This document shows positions 8,186 to 14,595 of a stretch of 21,118 nucleotides of DNA, in pieces; the stretch's first letter is position 1; every line of letters begins with the position of its first letter. The notes beneath the pieces were generated by a model. That model had not been told where the DNA came from. It searched no databases and saw only the letters and a list, made by a program, of their open reading frames with translations. Origin of the DNA: a virus; the IMG/VR virus record IMGVR_UViG_3300025732_001604, positions 1-21,118 of that record. One strand, 5' to 3'. Both the position numbers and the translations under genes were made by a program.

Positions 8186-8735
8186 ACCGCGTGTCAAAAA
8201 AATTAAATCACGCTTGGTAGGTAAAAAAGTCAGTCTCAAGCCTGTTCAACGTGCTAGAGAATTAGAAGATGCCATAGCTGACATTGGGTTCACACTTAAT
8301 CTAGGACGAGGTGTAGATTTACCTGAAGTTGGGATAGACATCAAAACTAGAGATGTAGATGCTGTTTCTCCACATACTGTAGCTAGTATGACTGCTGATA
8401 GTATTGTTGTTACACCTTATCGTAATAGTAATGTGTTTGATAAAATTCAAAAACAACATAGGATCAAGACTCAAAACGGTGTTGTGGTAGATGAATTTAC
8501 TTACGATTTCAGCGCACCTTATATTCAAGAATGGATTGAATCGGCTTATGAGGCAGCTCGTGCTCAAATGATTGCTGGAGCAAGGGGTAGCTACATATCT
8601 GGCACGGAATATGGTTATTTTGAACAGAGCACTACATCAGAAAATACTTACAGTTTTAGGATGTCGGATTCGGCAATGACTCGTATTGAACGCATTGCTC
8701 GCAGCACTTACAGTGATTTATTTACAGAGAACTAA
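8169..8735 (+). CDS. MutH/Sau3AI-like PD-(D/E)XK endonuclease (putative)
   Basis: I place the start at ATG 8169, giving 188 residues; an earlier in-frame ATG at 8070 would run deep inside the preceding gene. The N-terminus is very basic (PKPRVKKIKSRLVGKK). Around residues 50-60 the sequence GVDLPEVGIDIKT gives D50-x6-D57-x-K59. This is the same spacing as the metal-binding D-x6-E-x-K of MutH (D70, E77, K79), with Asp in place of Glu, and is followed by a Thr as in MutH. The rest is mixed alpha/beta with a helical C-terminal part. MutH and Sau3AI cut at GATC, but the target here cannot be predicted. Lying in the dpdA run, it might cut unmodified DNA. The overlap with the upstream gene is 17 bases. 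Confidence 0.6.
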   Translation: MTQSPKPRVKKIKSRLVGKKVSLKPVQRARELEDAIADIGFTLNLGRGVDLPEVGIDIKTRDVDAVSPHTVASMTADSIVVTPYRNSNVFDKIQKQHRIKTQNGVVVDEFTYDFSAPYIQEWIESAYEAARAQMIAGARGSYISGTEYGYFEQSTTSENTYSFRMSDSAMTRIERIARSTYSDLFTEN

Positions 8736-8736
8736 T

Positions 8737-9183
8737 ATGGACCAAAGAGACCTAGCACTAGCAGACACACGTAAACGAATTCAAGATCGTGCTCGTCGTA
8801 TGATTTGGGTTACTTTTCGCAAGGAAGGTATTCACAAATATCCAGCGGCAGCTACAGACCCGGCACTAGCCACTGGCGACGAGTACGATGTCTCGTTTTT
8901 AGGAACACCACACAGACACATCTTTCACTTTACAGTAGCTATTGAAGTATTCCATTCAGATCGTGATATCGAATTTATACAATTTAAGCGATGGCTTGAA
9001 AAGTTGTACTCTGGCACTCTTGAATTAAATTTTAAGAGCTGTGAGATGATCAGTGACGACTTATACCAAGCGATTGCCACTCGTTATCCCAATCGTGACA
9101 TCGAAATTACCGTCGCAGAGGACGGAGAGAATGGTGCCACTGTTTATTATCTTAAATCTCAACCACAACTTATCTCAGTATAA
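8737..9183 (+). CDS. QueD/PTPS-like T-fold protein (divergent)
   Basis: I choose ATG 8737, one base after the preceding stop, giving 148 residues; the in-frame ATG at 8686 lies inside the upstream gene. The layout matches 6-pyruvoyl/6-carboxy-tetrahydropterin synthases: a first strand with a His (WVTFRKEGIHKYP, H33), a HxH pair (H59, H61 in TPHRHIFHF), the strand ending DIEFIQFKRWLEKL (like the IDF..LK segment of QueD), then SCEMISDDLY (C102, E103), and a last strand ITVAEDGENGA with E128. These could form the zinc and active site of a T-fold enzyme. It is a second QueD-like gene besides the one at 14071. Its substrate is unknown; it may be a pterin/7-deazaguanine enzyme or a non-catalytic relative. 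Confidence 0.55.
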   Translation: MDQRDLALADTRKRIQDRARRMIWVTFRKEGIHKYPAAATDPALATGDEYDVSFLGTPHRHIFHFTVAIEVFHSDRDIEFIQFKRWLEKLYSGTLELNFKSCEMISDDLYQAIATRYPNRDIEITVAEDGENGATVYYLKSQPQLISV

Positions 9184-9194
9184 GGAAAAACAAA

Positions 9195-9425
9195 ATGTCT
9201 AGAAAAGGCATCAAGAAGTACCTGCAATTCAAACCCGAAGTAACACGCATTTTTGACGAGTTGGATCGGTTCCGTGACTTTTGTCGCGAGTTTGGCTATG
9301 TGTTCAATGAAGCACACCTTGGCAACAACCACAGCCCCTATGCCGACTTTGTTCGTTGGCAAAATGGCAAGTTCCCACGCGACAATTGGGGGTACATGAT
9401 CAAGCAGGCCAAACGCAATGCGTAA
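9195..9425 (+). CDS. Small hypothetical protein (76 aa)
   Basis: The start ATG 9195 follows TAAGGA (9181-9186), which overlaps the previous stop. The protein is basic and aromatic: MSRKGIKKYLQF, then FRDFCREFGYVFNEAHL and a conserved-looking end, PRDNWGYMIKQAKRN. No cofactor or membrane motif is visible. Its 3' end overlaps the glycosyltransferase gene by 8 bases. Function unknown. Confidence 0.7.
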   Translation: MSRKGIKKYLQFKPEVTRIFDELDRFRDFCREFGYVFNEAHLGNNHSPYADFVRWQNGKFPRDNWGYMIKQAKRNA

Positions 9426-10608
9426 GTTATTCTATATGGGCTTGGAGCCCTACAAGGCCAGATACACTCTACAGTTACAAGAGTGGAATCGGTCTGTGTT
9501 CGAGCGTAGGCGTATCAATTACTTTATTGTTGAGGGAGAAACATTGAGTAATGATCAAGCCATTGTAACTGGTCAGGTCTTAGATGCACATGGACGCAGT
9601 TACTTTGGCATGAGCCAAATGATGAACTTGGTCAAGTTAATGAAAGCAGGAGCAGTTACCAGTGACGATGTTATCTACTTTGAAGACATGTTTCAACCAG
9701 GCATCGAGAGCTTACCTTACATTCTCGATCAAGTTGACGCCGCTCATCGCCCTAGGGTATTTGTGCGTTGTCTTGCACAAGCCATTGACCCTGATGACTT
9801 CGTTCATGTATGGAACATGGAATCGTGGATGGCTTGTTATGAGCACATGGTTAATTCCTTTGTTACAGGTGTGCTGGCCACTAATGAAGAAATGGTAGCA
9901 CACATGAAGATTGCAGGTTGGCAGGCTCCAATCTACAATATTTCTGGCTTGGCATTTGGTAAGAATGAAGTACGTGGTCGTGTACTAGGACCACTGAAAC
10001 CATTTGAAGATCGTGCGTTTCGTGTAGGCTTTGCTGCACGTTGGGATCAAGAAAAACAGCCTGACTTTTACATGGATCTAATCGAACGCTATCATGCACT
10101 AGCAGATAGCCTAGATTACTTGCCTTGGGTTGAGTTCGCTGTGTTTTCCGGTGCCAAATTGCGTAGTAATAACGCAAGTTATATGGAACGTACTAGAAAG
10201 TTACAAGCAGAGGGCAAACTGGTCATATATGAGGACTTAGAAAAGAATGACTACTATGATCTACTTAATGATACTAGGGTTCTTTTTAATTGTGCTCTAC
10301 AAGATTGGGTGTCAAACACAGTTAGTGAAGCCGACACACTTGGCGCTAATGTTCTGTATCCTGCTTATCGCAGCTTTCCTGAAACTTTTGCCAATGATCA
10401 CGAACGACTTTATGTCCCTTGGAGCCTAGATGATGCTGTACAGAAGTTAATTCCATTACTGCGTCATCCACATAAAAACATGGGTCGAATCAGTGACTAC
10501 AACGACGGTACCATTGATCGTATTTGTGATATCTTAGCGGGCAAAGGCGAGCATATGTTGCGTATGTCTAAGGACTATAGAAAGCATGTAGCGCCAGCTA
10601 AATATTAA
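9418..10608 (+). CDS. GT-B fold glycosyltransferase
   Basis: A 396-residue protein with two Rossmann-like halves. The second half begins near FRVGFAARWDQEKQPD (201-216), a usual opening of the donor-binding domain in GT4-like enzymes. It ends with W297-x-SNTVSEADTLGANVLYP and SFPE (319-322), then RLYVPWSLDDAVQKL; this acidic/Gly pattern normally contacts the nucleotide sugar. No signal peptide is seen. Possible acceptors are the phage's own modified DNA base, virion proteins or host envelope glycans. The GalE gene 375 bases downstream could supply or interconvert the UDP-sugar, which is inference. The start overlaps the upstream gene by 8 bases. The last codons contain a late-type promoter box for the next gene. 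Confidence 0.75.
   Translation: MRKLFYMGLEPYKARYTLQLQEWNRSVFERRRINYFIVEGETLSNDQAIVTGQVLDAHGRSYFGMSQMMNLVKLMKAGAVTSDDVIYFEDMFQPGIESLPYILDQVDAAHRPRVFVRCLAQAIDPDDFVHVWNMESWMACYEHMVNSFVTGVLATNEEMVAHMKIAGWQAPIYNISGLAFGKNEVRGRVLGPLKPFEDRAFRVGFAARWDQEKQPDFYMDLIERYHALADSLDYLPWVEFAVFSGAKLRSNNASYMERTRKLQAEGKLVIYEDLEKNDYYDLLNDTRVLFNCALQDWVSNTVSEADTLGANVLYPAYRSFPETFANDHERLYVPWSLDDAVQKLIPLLRHPHKNMGRISDYNDGTIDRICDILAGKGEHMLRMSKDYRKHVAPAKY
10598..10604 (+). promoter_or_regulatory. T4-late-type promoter box (CTAAATA)
   Basis: CTAAATA lies in the last codons of the glycosyltransferase gene. A late start about 6 bases downstream would give a very short leader containing AGGAGGT (10614-10620). The same arrangement, CTAAATAT followed by TATAGGAGGT, occurs before the homing endonuclease at 12801-12820. 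Confidence 0.5.
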
Positions 10609-10625
10609 TATATAGGAGGTGTATG

Positions 10626-10940
10626 ATGCGTACCTTGATTACTAGTATGATTGCAGCCAGTCTATTAACCGTGGCTATGCCAGTCGAAGCTCATGGAACT
10701 AGACACATGGTAGCAAGAGGGTGGCACCACGCACCTCCAGTATATAGAAATTATTGGGTAGGTCCTGCCATTGTAGGCGGTGTCATTGCTGGTGCCGCCC
10801 TTAGTCATTACGCTAATCCGCCTGTGGTTTACGTAGAAACTGTACCAGTTCAACGAGCTGCTCCTATTTGTACAGAGTGGCGTGAAGTGCGTACTGAAGA
10901 TGGTCGCATAATTCAAGAGCGTACCTGCACACAGCAATAA
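10626..10940 (+). CDS. Small exported protein with signal peptide and glycine zipper
   Basis: Two adjacent ATGs (10623, 10626) follow AGGAGGT (10614-10620). The second has the better spacing, so I use it (104 residues). The N-terminus is a clear Sec signal: MRTLITSMIAASLLTVAMPVEA, probably cleaved after VEA. A His/Pro-rich stretch follows (HGTRHMVARGWHHAPP). Then comes a Gly/Ala glycine-zipper segment (VGPAIVGGVIAGAALSH) and a C-terminal strand with two cysteines. This resembles bacterial periplasmic/outer-membrane glycine-zipper proteins more than a standard T4 protein, suggesting acquisition from a host. It probably acts in the host envelope, perhaps in exclusion or lysis; this is inference. 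Confidence 0.65.
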   Translation: MRTLITSMIAASLLTVAMPVEAHGTRHMVARGWHHAPPVYRNYWVGPAIVGGVIAGAALSHYANPPVVYVETVPVQRAAPICTEWREVRTEDGRIIQERTCTQQ

Positions 10941-10978
10941 GTAAATAGATAATCAACAAGCCCAAGACAGGGCGGAGG
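10941..10978 (+). promoter_or_regulatory. Leader of galE: late-like box, mini-hairpin and Shine-Dalgarno
   Basis: The 42-base gap begins with GTAAATA (10941-10947), one mismatch from the CTAAATA box. GCCC (10960-10963) can pair with GGGC (10970-10973), ending at the ribosome site GGAGG (10974-10978) before ATG 10983. A role in control is possible but weakly supported. Confidence 0.3.
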
Positions 10979-10982
10979 TTCA

Positions 10983-11972
10983 ATGTCAAAAACAATCATT
11001 ATCACAGGTGCCGCCGGTTATGTAGGCGGACATACTGCCTTACGATTCAAAGAAGCCGGATATACTGTAATTGGCGTAGATAGAGCAATAACTATTCCTG
11101 CTGCTATAGAACACTTAGATGAATTTCTTTGTACAGACTTTGTGGACATAGTAGATTACTGTGCTCCGCTTAGAGAAGCCGGTGCTATTATTCATTGTGC
11201 AGGTACCAGTCTAGTGGGGCCTAGCCTATCCAATCCAGGTGAATACTACAATAACAATACTGCCAAAACTAATCGCATGTTGGCGTGGCTAGCCGATAAA
11301 GGTTGGGCAGGTAGTATTATTTTCAGTAGCTCGGCTGCTATATACGGTAACTATGCTCATTGTCCTATTGCTGAATCATCAGCATATAAGTCTACACCTA
11401 TTAATCCTTATGGTTGGTCTAAGTTAATGACCGAACGTGTCATAGCAGACCACTGTAATGCACATGGGTTTCGTGGTATCAGTCTGCGGTATTTTAATGC
11501 CGCTGGTTGTGATCCCGAAGGTAGAATGGGTTGTGCTCAAGATGGCACTCACCTAGTTACTCGTATCGTAGATGGTACTCTAAGTGGCAACGAAATTGTT
11601 ATTTTCGGTAACGATTATGATACTAGAGACGGGACCTGTGTACGCGACTACATTCATGTATCAGACCTAGCCGATGCTCATTTAGAAGCAGTATGTTTGG
11701 CAGAAGGCATGAAGACCGGAGAACATCGTAGTTATAACTTAGGCACAGGGCGTGGATACAGTAATCGAGAAGTTTTAGAACAAGTTGCTGCCTATGCTGG
11801 TACTAAGTTAAATTGGCGGTTTGGTCCAAGGCGTGAAGGGGATCCTGATCAACTATATGCAGATCCACGTAGGTTCATGCAAGATACAGCCTGGCGGCCA
11901 AGTCATAGTAGCATAGCCGATATCGCTAGTACAACATTTAATTGGATGAAAAAAACCTATTATAACAATTGA
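10983..11972 (+). CDS. galE: UDP-glucose 4-epimerase family (GalE)
   Basis: An extended short-chain dehydrogenase of 329 residues, the normal size of GalE. The NAD-binding motif GAAGYVG (9-15) follows the first strand. The active-site serines are in SSSAAIYG (115-122), and the catalytic pair Y143-x3-K147 lies in YGWSK. FNAAGCDPEG (171-180) and GTCVRDYIHVSDLADAH (217-233) are typical of UDP-hexose 4-epimerases. It would interconvert UDP-Glc/UDP-Gal or their N-acetyl forms. It lies between a glycosyltransferase and the folE/queD/queE genes, so it may feed a sugar onto DNA or the virion. GGAGG precedes ATG 10983. Its stop codon TGA is part of the -35 box TTGACA of the next promoter. Confidence 0.9.
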   Translation: MSKTIIITGAAGYVGGHTALRFKEAGYTVIGVDRAITIPAAIEHLDEFLCTDFVDIVDYCAPLREAGAIIHCAGTSLVGPSLSNPGEYYNNNTAKTNRMLAWLADKGWAGSIIFSSSAAIYGNYAHCPIAESSAYKSTPINPYGWSKLMTERVIADHCNAHGFRGISLRYFNAAGCDPEGRMGCAQDGTHLVTRIVDGTLSGNEIVIFGNDYDTRDGTCVRDYIHVSDLADAHLEAVCLAEGMKTGEHRSYNLGTGRGYSNREVLEQVAAYAGTKLNWRFGPRREGDPDQLYADPRRFMQDTAWRPSHSSIADIASTTFNWMKKTYYNN

Positions 11973-11997
11973 CACAGCGGTCTAAATACATTACACT
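11969..11997 (+). promoter_or_regulatory. Composite promoter for folE (sigma70-like plus T4-late box)
   Basis: A perfect TTGACA (11969-11974) and TACACT (11992-11997, 4 of 6) are 17 bases apart. The spacer contains GGTCTAAATA with CTAAATA at 11982-11988. The same 10-base string in a 17-base spacer occurs before gene 45. This suggests a dual early and late promoter. Confidence 0.6.
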
Positions 11998-12038
11998 TAC
12001 ACATATGGCAATCCTCTGCCTTATCATCGGAGAACAAT

Positions 12039-12776
12039 TTGAATCACAATCAACAACTAGTAGAAGAAGCACCTTACCATCCTGGCTATGAAGGTGCTGT
12101 ATTTGGTAGACCCATGAGCGAAGTAATTCGTGACAGGATCCGCCAAGCAGGAGCCAGATTCCACGCTAACGACAACATCGCAGACTACATCAACAGCGAC
12201 GAAGAAATCAATCGCTTGGTTGATGAGGTCGCTGGTCAATTTCAGGGTGTACTAAATAGTTTAGTAATCGACACTGTTAATGATCATAACACGCAAGACA
12301 CTGCAAGGCGTGTGGCTAAGATGTTTGTACGTGAGACTTTTAGTGGACGGTATCGTTCAGTTCCTAAAGTCACAGCATTTCCCAACTTGGGCTATAAAAG
12401 CCTTTATACCACAGGACCAATTAGTATCAGATCAACATGCGCTCACCATTTTCAAAATATCGTTGGACGATGCTGGGTGGGGATAGTGCCCGAAGGCGAA
12501 GTAATTGGTTTGAGCAAATTCAACAGGCTCGTGCATCACATCTGCGAGAGACCGCAGATCCAGGAGGAAATGACCACACAGATTGCGTCTGCACTCCGCG
12601 ACTATGCTCGGACCGAAAATATTGCCGTCGTAGTGAAAGCTGAACATCATTGCATGACCATGCGTGGTGTGAGGGAGCATGAGAATGACATGGTTACTGC
12701 TATCATGTTAGGTGCTTTTGAAACAGACCAAGCACTAAAGAAAGAGTTTTATGACATACTAAAACTTAATCGTTAA
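12039..12776 (+). CDS. folE: GTP cyclohydrolase I (FolE)
   Basis: This enzyme makes dihydroneopterin triphosphate from GTP, the first step towards 7-deazaguanines (and folate). The catalytic core is complete: STCAHH (C134, H136, H137) and HHCMTMRG (C205) provide the zinc and active-site residues. GLSK (157-160) and RPQIQE (171-176) are family hallmarks. The start is a TTG at 12039 with GGAGA (12029-12033) at good spacing. The first in-frame ATG (12114) would lose 25 residues and has no comparable site. In this window it would feed QueD and QueE and finally DpdA. The N-terminal ~65 residues are an extra helical region, as is common in FolE. Confidence 0.95.
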   Translation: MNHNQQLVEEAPYHPGYEGAVFGRPMSEVIRDRIRQAGARFHANDNIADYINSDEEINRLVDEVAGQFQGVLNSLVIDTVNDHNTQDTARRVAKMFVRETFSGRYRSVPKVTAFPNLGYKSLYTTGPISIRSTCAHHFQNIVGRCWVGIVPEGEVIGLSKFNRLVHHICERPQIQEEMTTQIASALRDYARTENIAVVVKAEHHCMTMRGVREHENDMVTAIMLGAFETDQALKKEFYDILKLNR

Positions 12777-12790
12777 AAGCTGGATTTTGC

Positions 12791-12829
12791 GACATGACAA
12801 CTAAATATATTATAGGAGGTTGTCATGTC
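12791..12829 (+). promoter_or_regulatory. Late promoter inside an inverted repeat that covers RBS and start codon
   Basis: GACATGACAAC (12791-12801) is the exact reverse complement of GTTGTCATGTC (12819-12829). The interval holds CTAAATA (12801-12807) and the ribosome site TAGGAGGT (12813-12820). The right arm contains the ATG (12825) of the homing endonuclease. RNA that reads through from folE can fold and hide the ribosome site and start codon. A late transcript starting near 12813 would lack the left arm and be free. Confidence 0.75.
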
Positions 12830-13679
12830 AAGTTACTTTTATATTATTCAGTTTGTATTGACAAAACAATATTACGCAGGTAGTAGATATACCAAACGAT
12901 TAAATGAGAATAGTATCAAGAATGATCTTTGGCACAGGTATTTTACTTCATCGAAACTAGTCAAAATGCTCATTAAAAAATTTGGTAAGGAATCTTTTGT
13001 AATTAAAAAAATAAAAATTTTTCAAGATCAAGATAGCGCCAAGATTTACGAAACGCGATTTCTAAAAAAAATTAATGCAAAACTAAACCCTAAGATGCTA
13101 AACCAATCTAACGCAGTATTTGAAAATGCTCCTGAATTACAATGGATCACTGATGGTATTGTTAGCACTATGATTCCAAAAGGCAAGCCTCTAATTCCAG
13201 GTTTTAGATTAGGCAGAACACAAAATCCTAAAAAAATTACCAAATCTAGAGGACCCAAAAACAAAACTCATGTTATCGATATTAACACTAACAATCACAT
13301 TATGATTCCAAAAGATGAATTCGACCCTTTACTTTACCGTAGGCCGAATCTAGCACATAACAAAGATAGAATTTGGATTTATAACGCACTAACAAACGAA
13401 TCAAAAATTGTGAAGAATTTAAGTGAAATCCCGCCTGGTTGGCATAAAGGTAACCCTCGTAGAAAGAGTAGCGTTTGGTATCATGATCCTATTACCCAAG
13501 TTAATTACCAAGTAAAAGACGGTGATGATCCCTTACCTAATCTTAAAAAAGGAAGATTTTACCCATTTGCTTGGTACACTAATCCGTTAACAAATGAAAA
13601 TATTTTGTGTAAAATAACTGATAATCCGCCCAATGGATTTATCAAAGGAAGAAACTTATCAATGAAAGGACATGGATAA
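12825..13679 (+). CDS. GIY-YIG-like homing endonuclease with tandem DNA-binding repeats
   Basis: The 284-residue protein opens with a GIY-YIG-type module: YFYIIQ (4-9) and QYYAGSR (15-21) correspond to the GIY and YIG strands, R21 to the catalytic Arg and E76 (IYETRFL) to the metal-binding Glu. After about residue 100 there are Trp-led repeats near 107, 184, 218 and 250, plus a weaker one near 150. Each has a [DN]-G/P-x-T turn and a P..GW/F..G end, spaced 32 to 34 residues from 150 on. Such repeats are typical DNA-binding tails of phage homing endonucleases. The gene is clearly more A+T- and Lys/Asn-rich than its neighbours, pointing to a mobile free-standing element. Strong GGAGG precedes the ATG. 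Its TAA overlaps the next ATG by one base. Confidence 0.75.
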   Translation: MSSYFYIIQFVLTKQYYAGSRYTKRLNENSIKNDLWHRYFTSSKLVKMLIKKFGKESFVIKKIKIFQDQDSAKIYETRFLKKINAKLNPKMLNQSNAVFENAPELQWITDGIVSTMIPKGKPLIPGFRLGRTQNPKKITKSRGPKNKTHVIDINTNNHIMIPKDEFDPLLYRRPNLAHNKDRIWIYNALTNESKIVKNLSEIPPGWHKGNPRRKSSVWYHDPITQVNYQVKDGDDPLPNLKKGRFYPFAWYTNPLTNENILCKITDNPPNGFIKGRNLSMKGHG

Positions 13680-13990
13680 TGGCGACTAAGAAACCTGCTG
13701 CTAAACCAGCAGCCGAGCCTGCTGCTAAGAAAGCATCAGCAAAGAAGGCACCAAAAGCCGATTACCCAAAGGACGATGGTGCTTTAACTAAAAAACAAGT
13801 TAAGCAGGTTGCAGAGTCAGCACCCAAGGCTAAAAAACCTTCCAAGGTTAAGACTGAACTAGTTGAAGTCAAGCCCGAAGAACCTGGAGTATATGTAGGC
13901 AACTATAGTGTACGCACAGTTCATCCCAGTGGTAAGGTTGACTTTGCCATTGATTGGGATCGGCTCAGAGAGTACATGAAAACTGTTTAA
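13679..13990 (+). CDS. Lys/Ala/Pro-rich basic protein (103 aa)
   Basis: The start ATG 13679 overlaps the endonuclease stop (TAATG), with AAAGGA at 13665-13670. Residues 1-60 are a disordered basic tail of AKKP/PAAK repeats, like the tails of histone H1-like proteins. Residues 65-103 form a short folded-looking piece (VGNYSVRTVHPSGKVDFAIDWDRLREYM). The tail suggests binding to nucleic acid. The family is not recognised. It may originally have been transcribed from the late promoter now in front of the endonuclease; this is inference. Confidence 0.65.
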   Translation: MATKKPAAKPAAEPAAKKASAKKAPKADYPKDDGALTKKQVKQVAESAPKAKKPSKVKTELVEVKPEEPGVYVGNYSVRTVHPSGKVDFAIDWDRLREYMKTV

Positions 13991-13992
13991 GT

Positions 13993-14028
13993 AGTAAGTG
14001 GACTTTGGCTTTCATCCCACTCTAAATA
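13993..14028 (+). promoter_or_regulatory. Late-type promoter with hairpin, upstream of queD
   Basis: AGTGGA (13997-14002) can pair with TCCCACT (14015-14021) around one bulged C, and the late box CTAAATA (14022-14028) follows at once. As before gene 45, a hairpin abuts the box. AGTAAGT (13993-13999) also has its complement ACTTACT at 14045-14051. The ribosome site AAGGAGG is at 14058-14064. Confidence 0.5.
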
Positions 14029-14070
14029 TTCTGCAAGTCATCAAACTTACTCAATACAAGGAGGCAAGAG

Positions 14071-14583
14071 ATGACCAAGTTTGAACCAGTAGTATACCGA
14101 TATACCAGCACTAAAGAGTATCACGATGCTTTTCCATGTGCGTATCGACAGTGGCGAGCAGATAGTCACTGTAACATGATACACGGTTATAGTTTTTCAA
14201 TGAAGTTTTACTTTGGTACCAACGAACTAGATGTACGTAACTGGGCTGCCGATTATGGTGGCCTTAAGGAACTCAAGAAGATCTTAGAAGACCAATTTGA
14301 TCATACCTTATTGGTAGCTCGTGACGATCCCGAATTCGAAACATTTAAGTTGCTGGAATCAAAGAAACTTGCTAAACTCACAGTACTGCCTCGGTTAGGT
14401 TGTGAAGGCTTAGCTGACATGCTTTACAAGTATGTCAATGGTGTTTACATTCCCGAAATGTGGGGCCTGGGCGAGCACAATCGCTTATGGTGTTATCGTG
14501 TAGAAGTAAGAGAGACACAGAGTAATATGGCTTTCAGGGAAGGTCATAGAGAATGGAACGAAGACCTTTTCGAAGGCCTATAA
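14071..14583 (+). CDS. queD: 6-carboxytetrahydropterin synthase family (QueD)
   Basis: QueD turns dihydroneopterin triphosphate into 6-carboxytetrahydropterin, the second step of the 7-deazaguanine pathway. The T-fold pattern is clear. CAYRQWRADSHCNMIHGYSF (23-42) replaces the classical CxxxHGH region, and ELDVRNWAADYGGLKELKKIL (52-72) matches the D-[FY]-x2-LK strand. FDHTLL (76-81) carries the catalytic His. GCEGLA (110-115) and RVEVRETQSNMA (143-154) hold the C-terminal Glu residues. H38-G-Y40 has Tyr where QueD usually has the second zinc His; I recall this FRQW...HGY form from phage and alphaproteobacterial relatives. The strong site AAGGAGG precedes ATG 14071. The protein is 170 residues, longer than E. 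coli QueD (about 120). Confidence 0.85.
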   Translation: MTKFEPVVYRYTSTKEYHDAFPCAYRQWRADSHCNMIHGYSFSMKFYFGTNELDVRNWAADYGGLKELKKILEDQFDHTLLVARDDPEFETFKLLESKKLAKLTVLPRLGCEGLADMLYKYVNGVYIPEMWGLGEHNRLWCYRVEVRETQSNMAFREGHREWNEDLFEGL

Positions 14584-14595
14584 CAAGGAGAAATC

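Noticed and set aside
8686-8736. Longer start for the T-fold protein at ATG 8686
   Set aside because: It lies within the preceding gene; ATG 8737 comes one base after that gene's stop.
12005-12091. 28-codon ATG reading frame overlapping the folE start
   Set aside because: It has no ribosome site and conflicts with the TTG start of folE, which has GGAGA at good spacing; a regulatory upstream frame cannot be excluded but is unsupported.
12250-12260. CTAAATA inside folE as a late promoter
   Set aside because: It sits in the middle of a gene with no start codon following; the same holds for CTAAATA near 7495 and ATAAATA near 19830.
12825-13679. Group I intron or intein around the homing endonuclease
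   Set aside because: folE is complete upstream and the basic protein complete downstream; no split gene or splice-type junction is seen, so it is free-standing.
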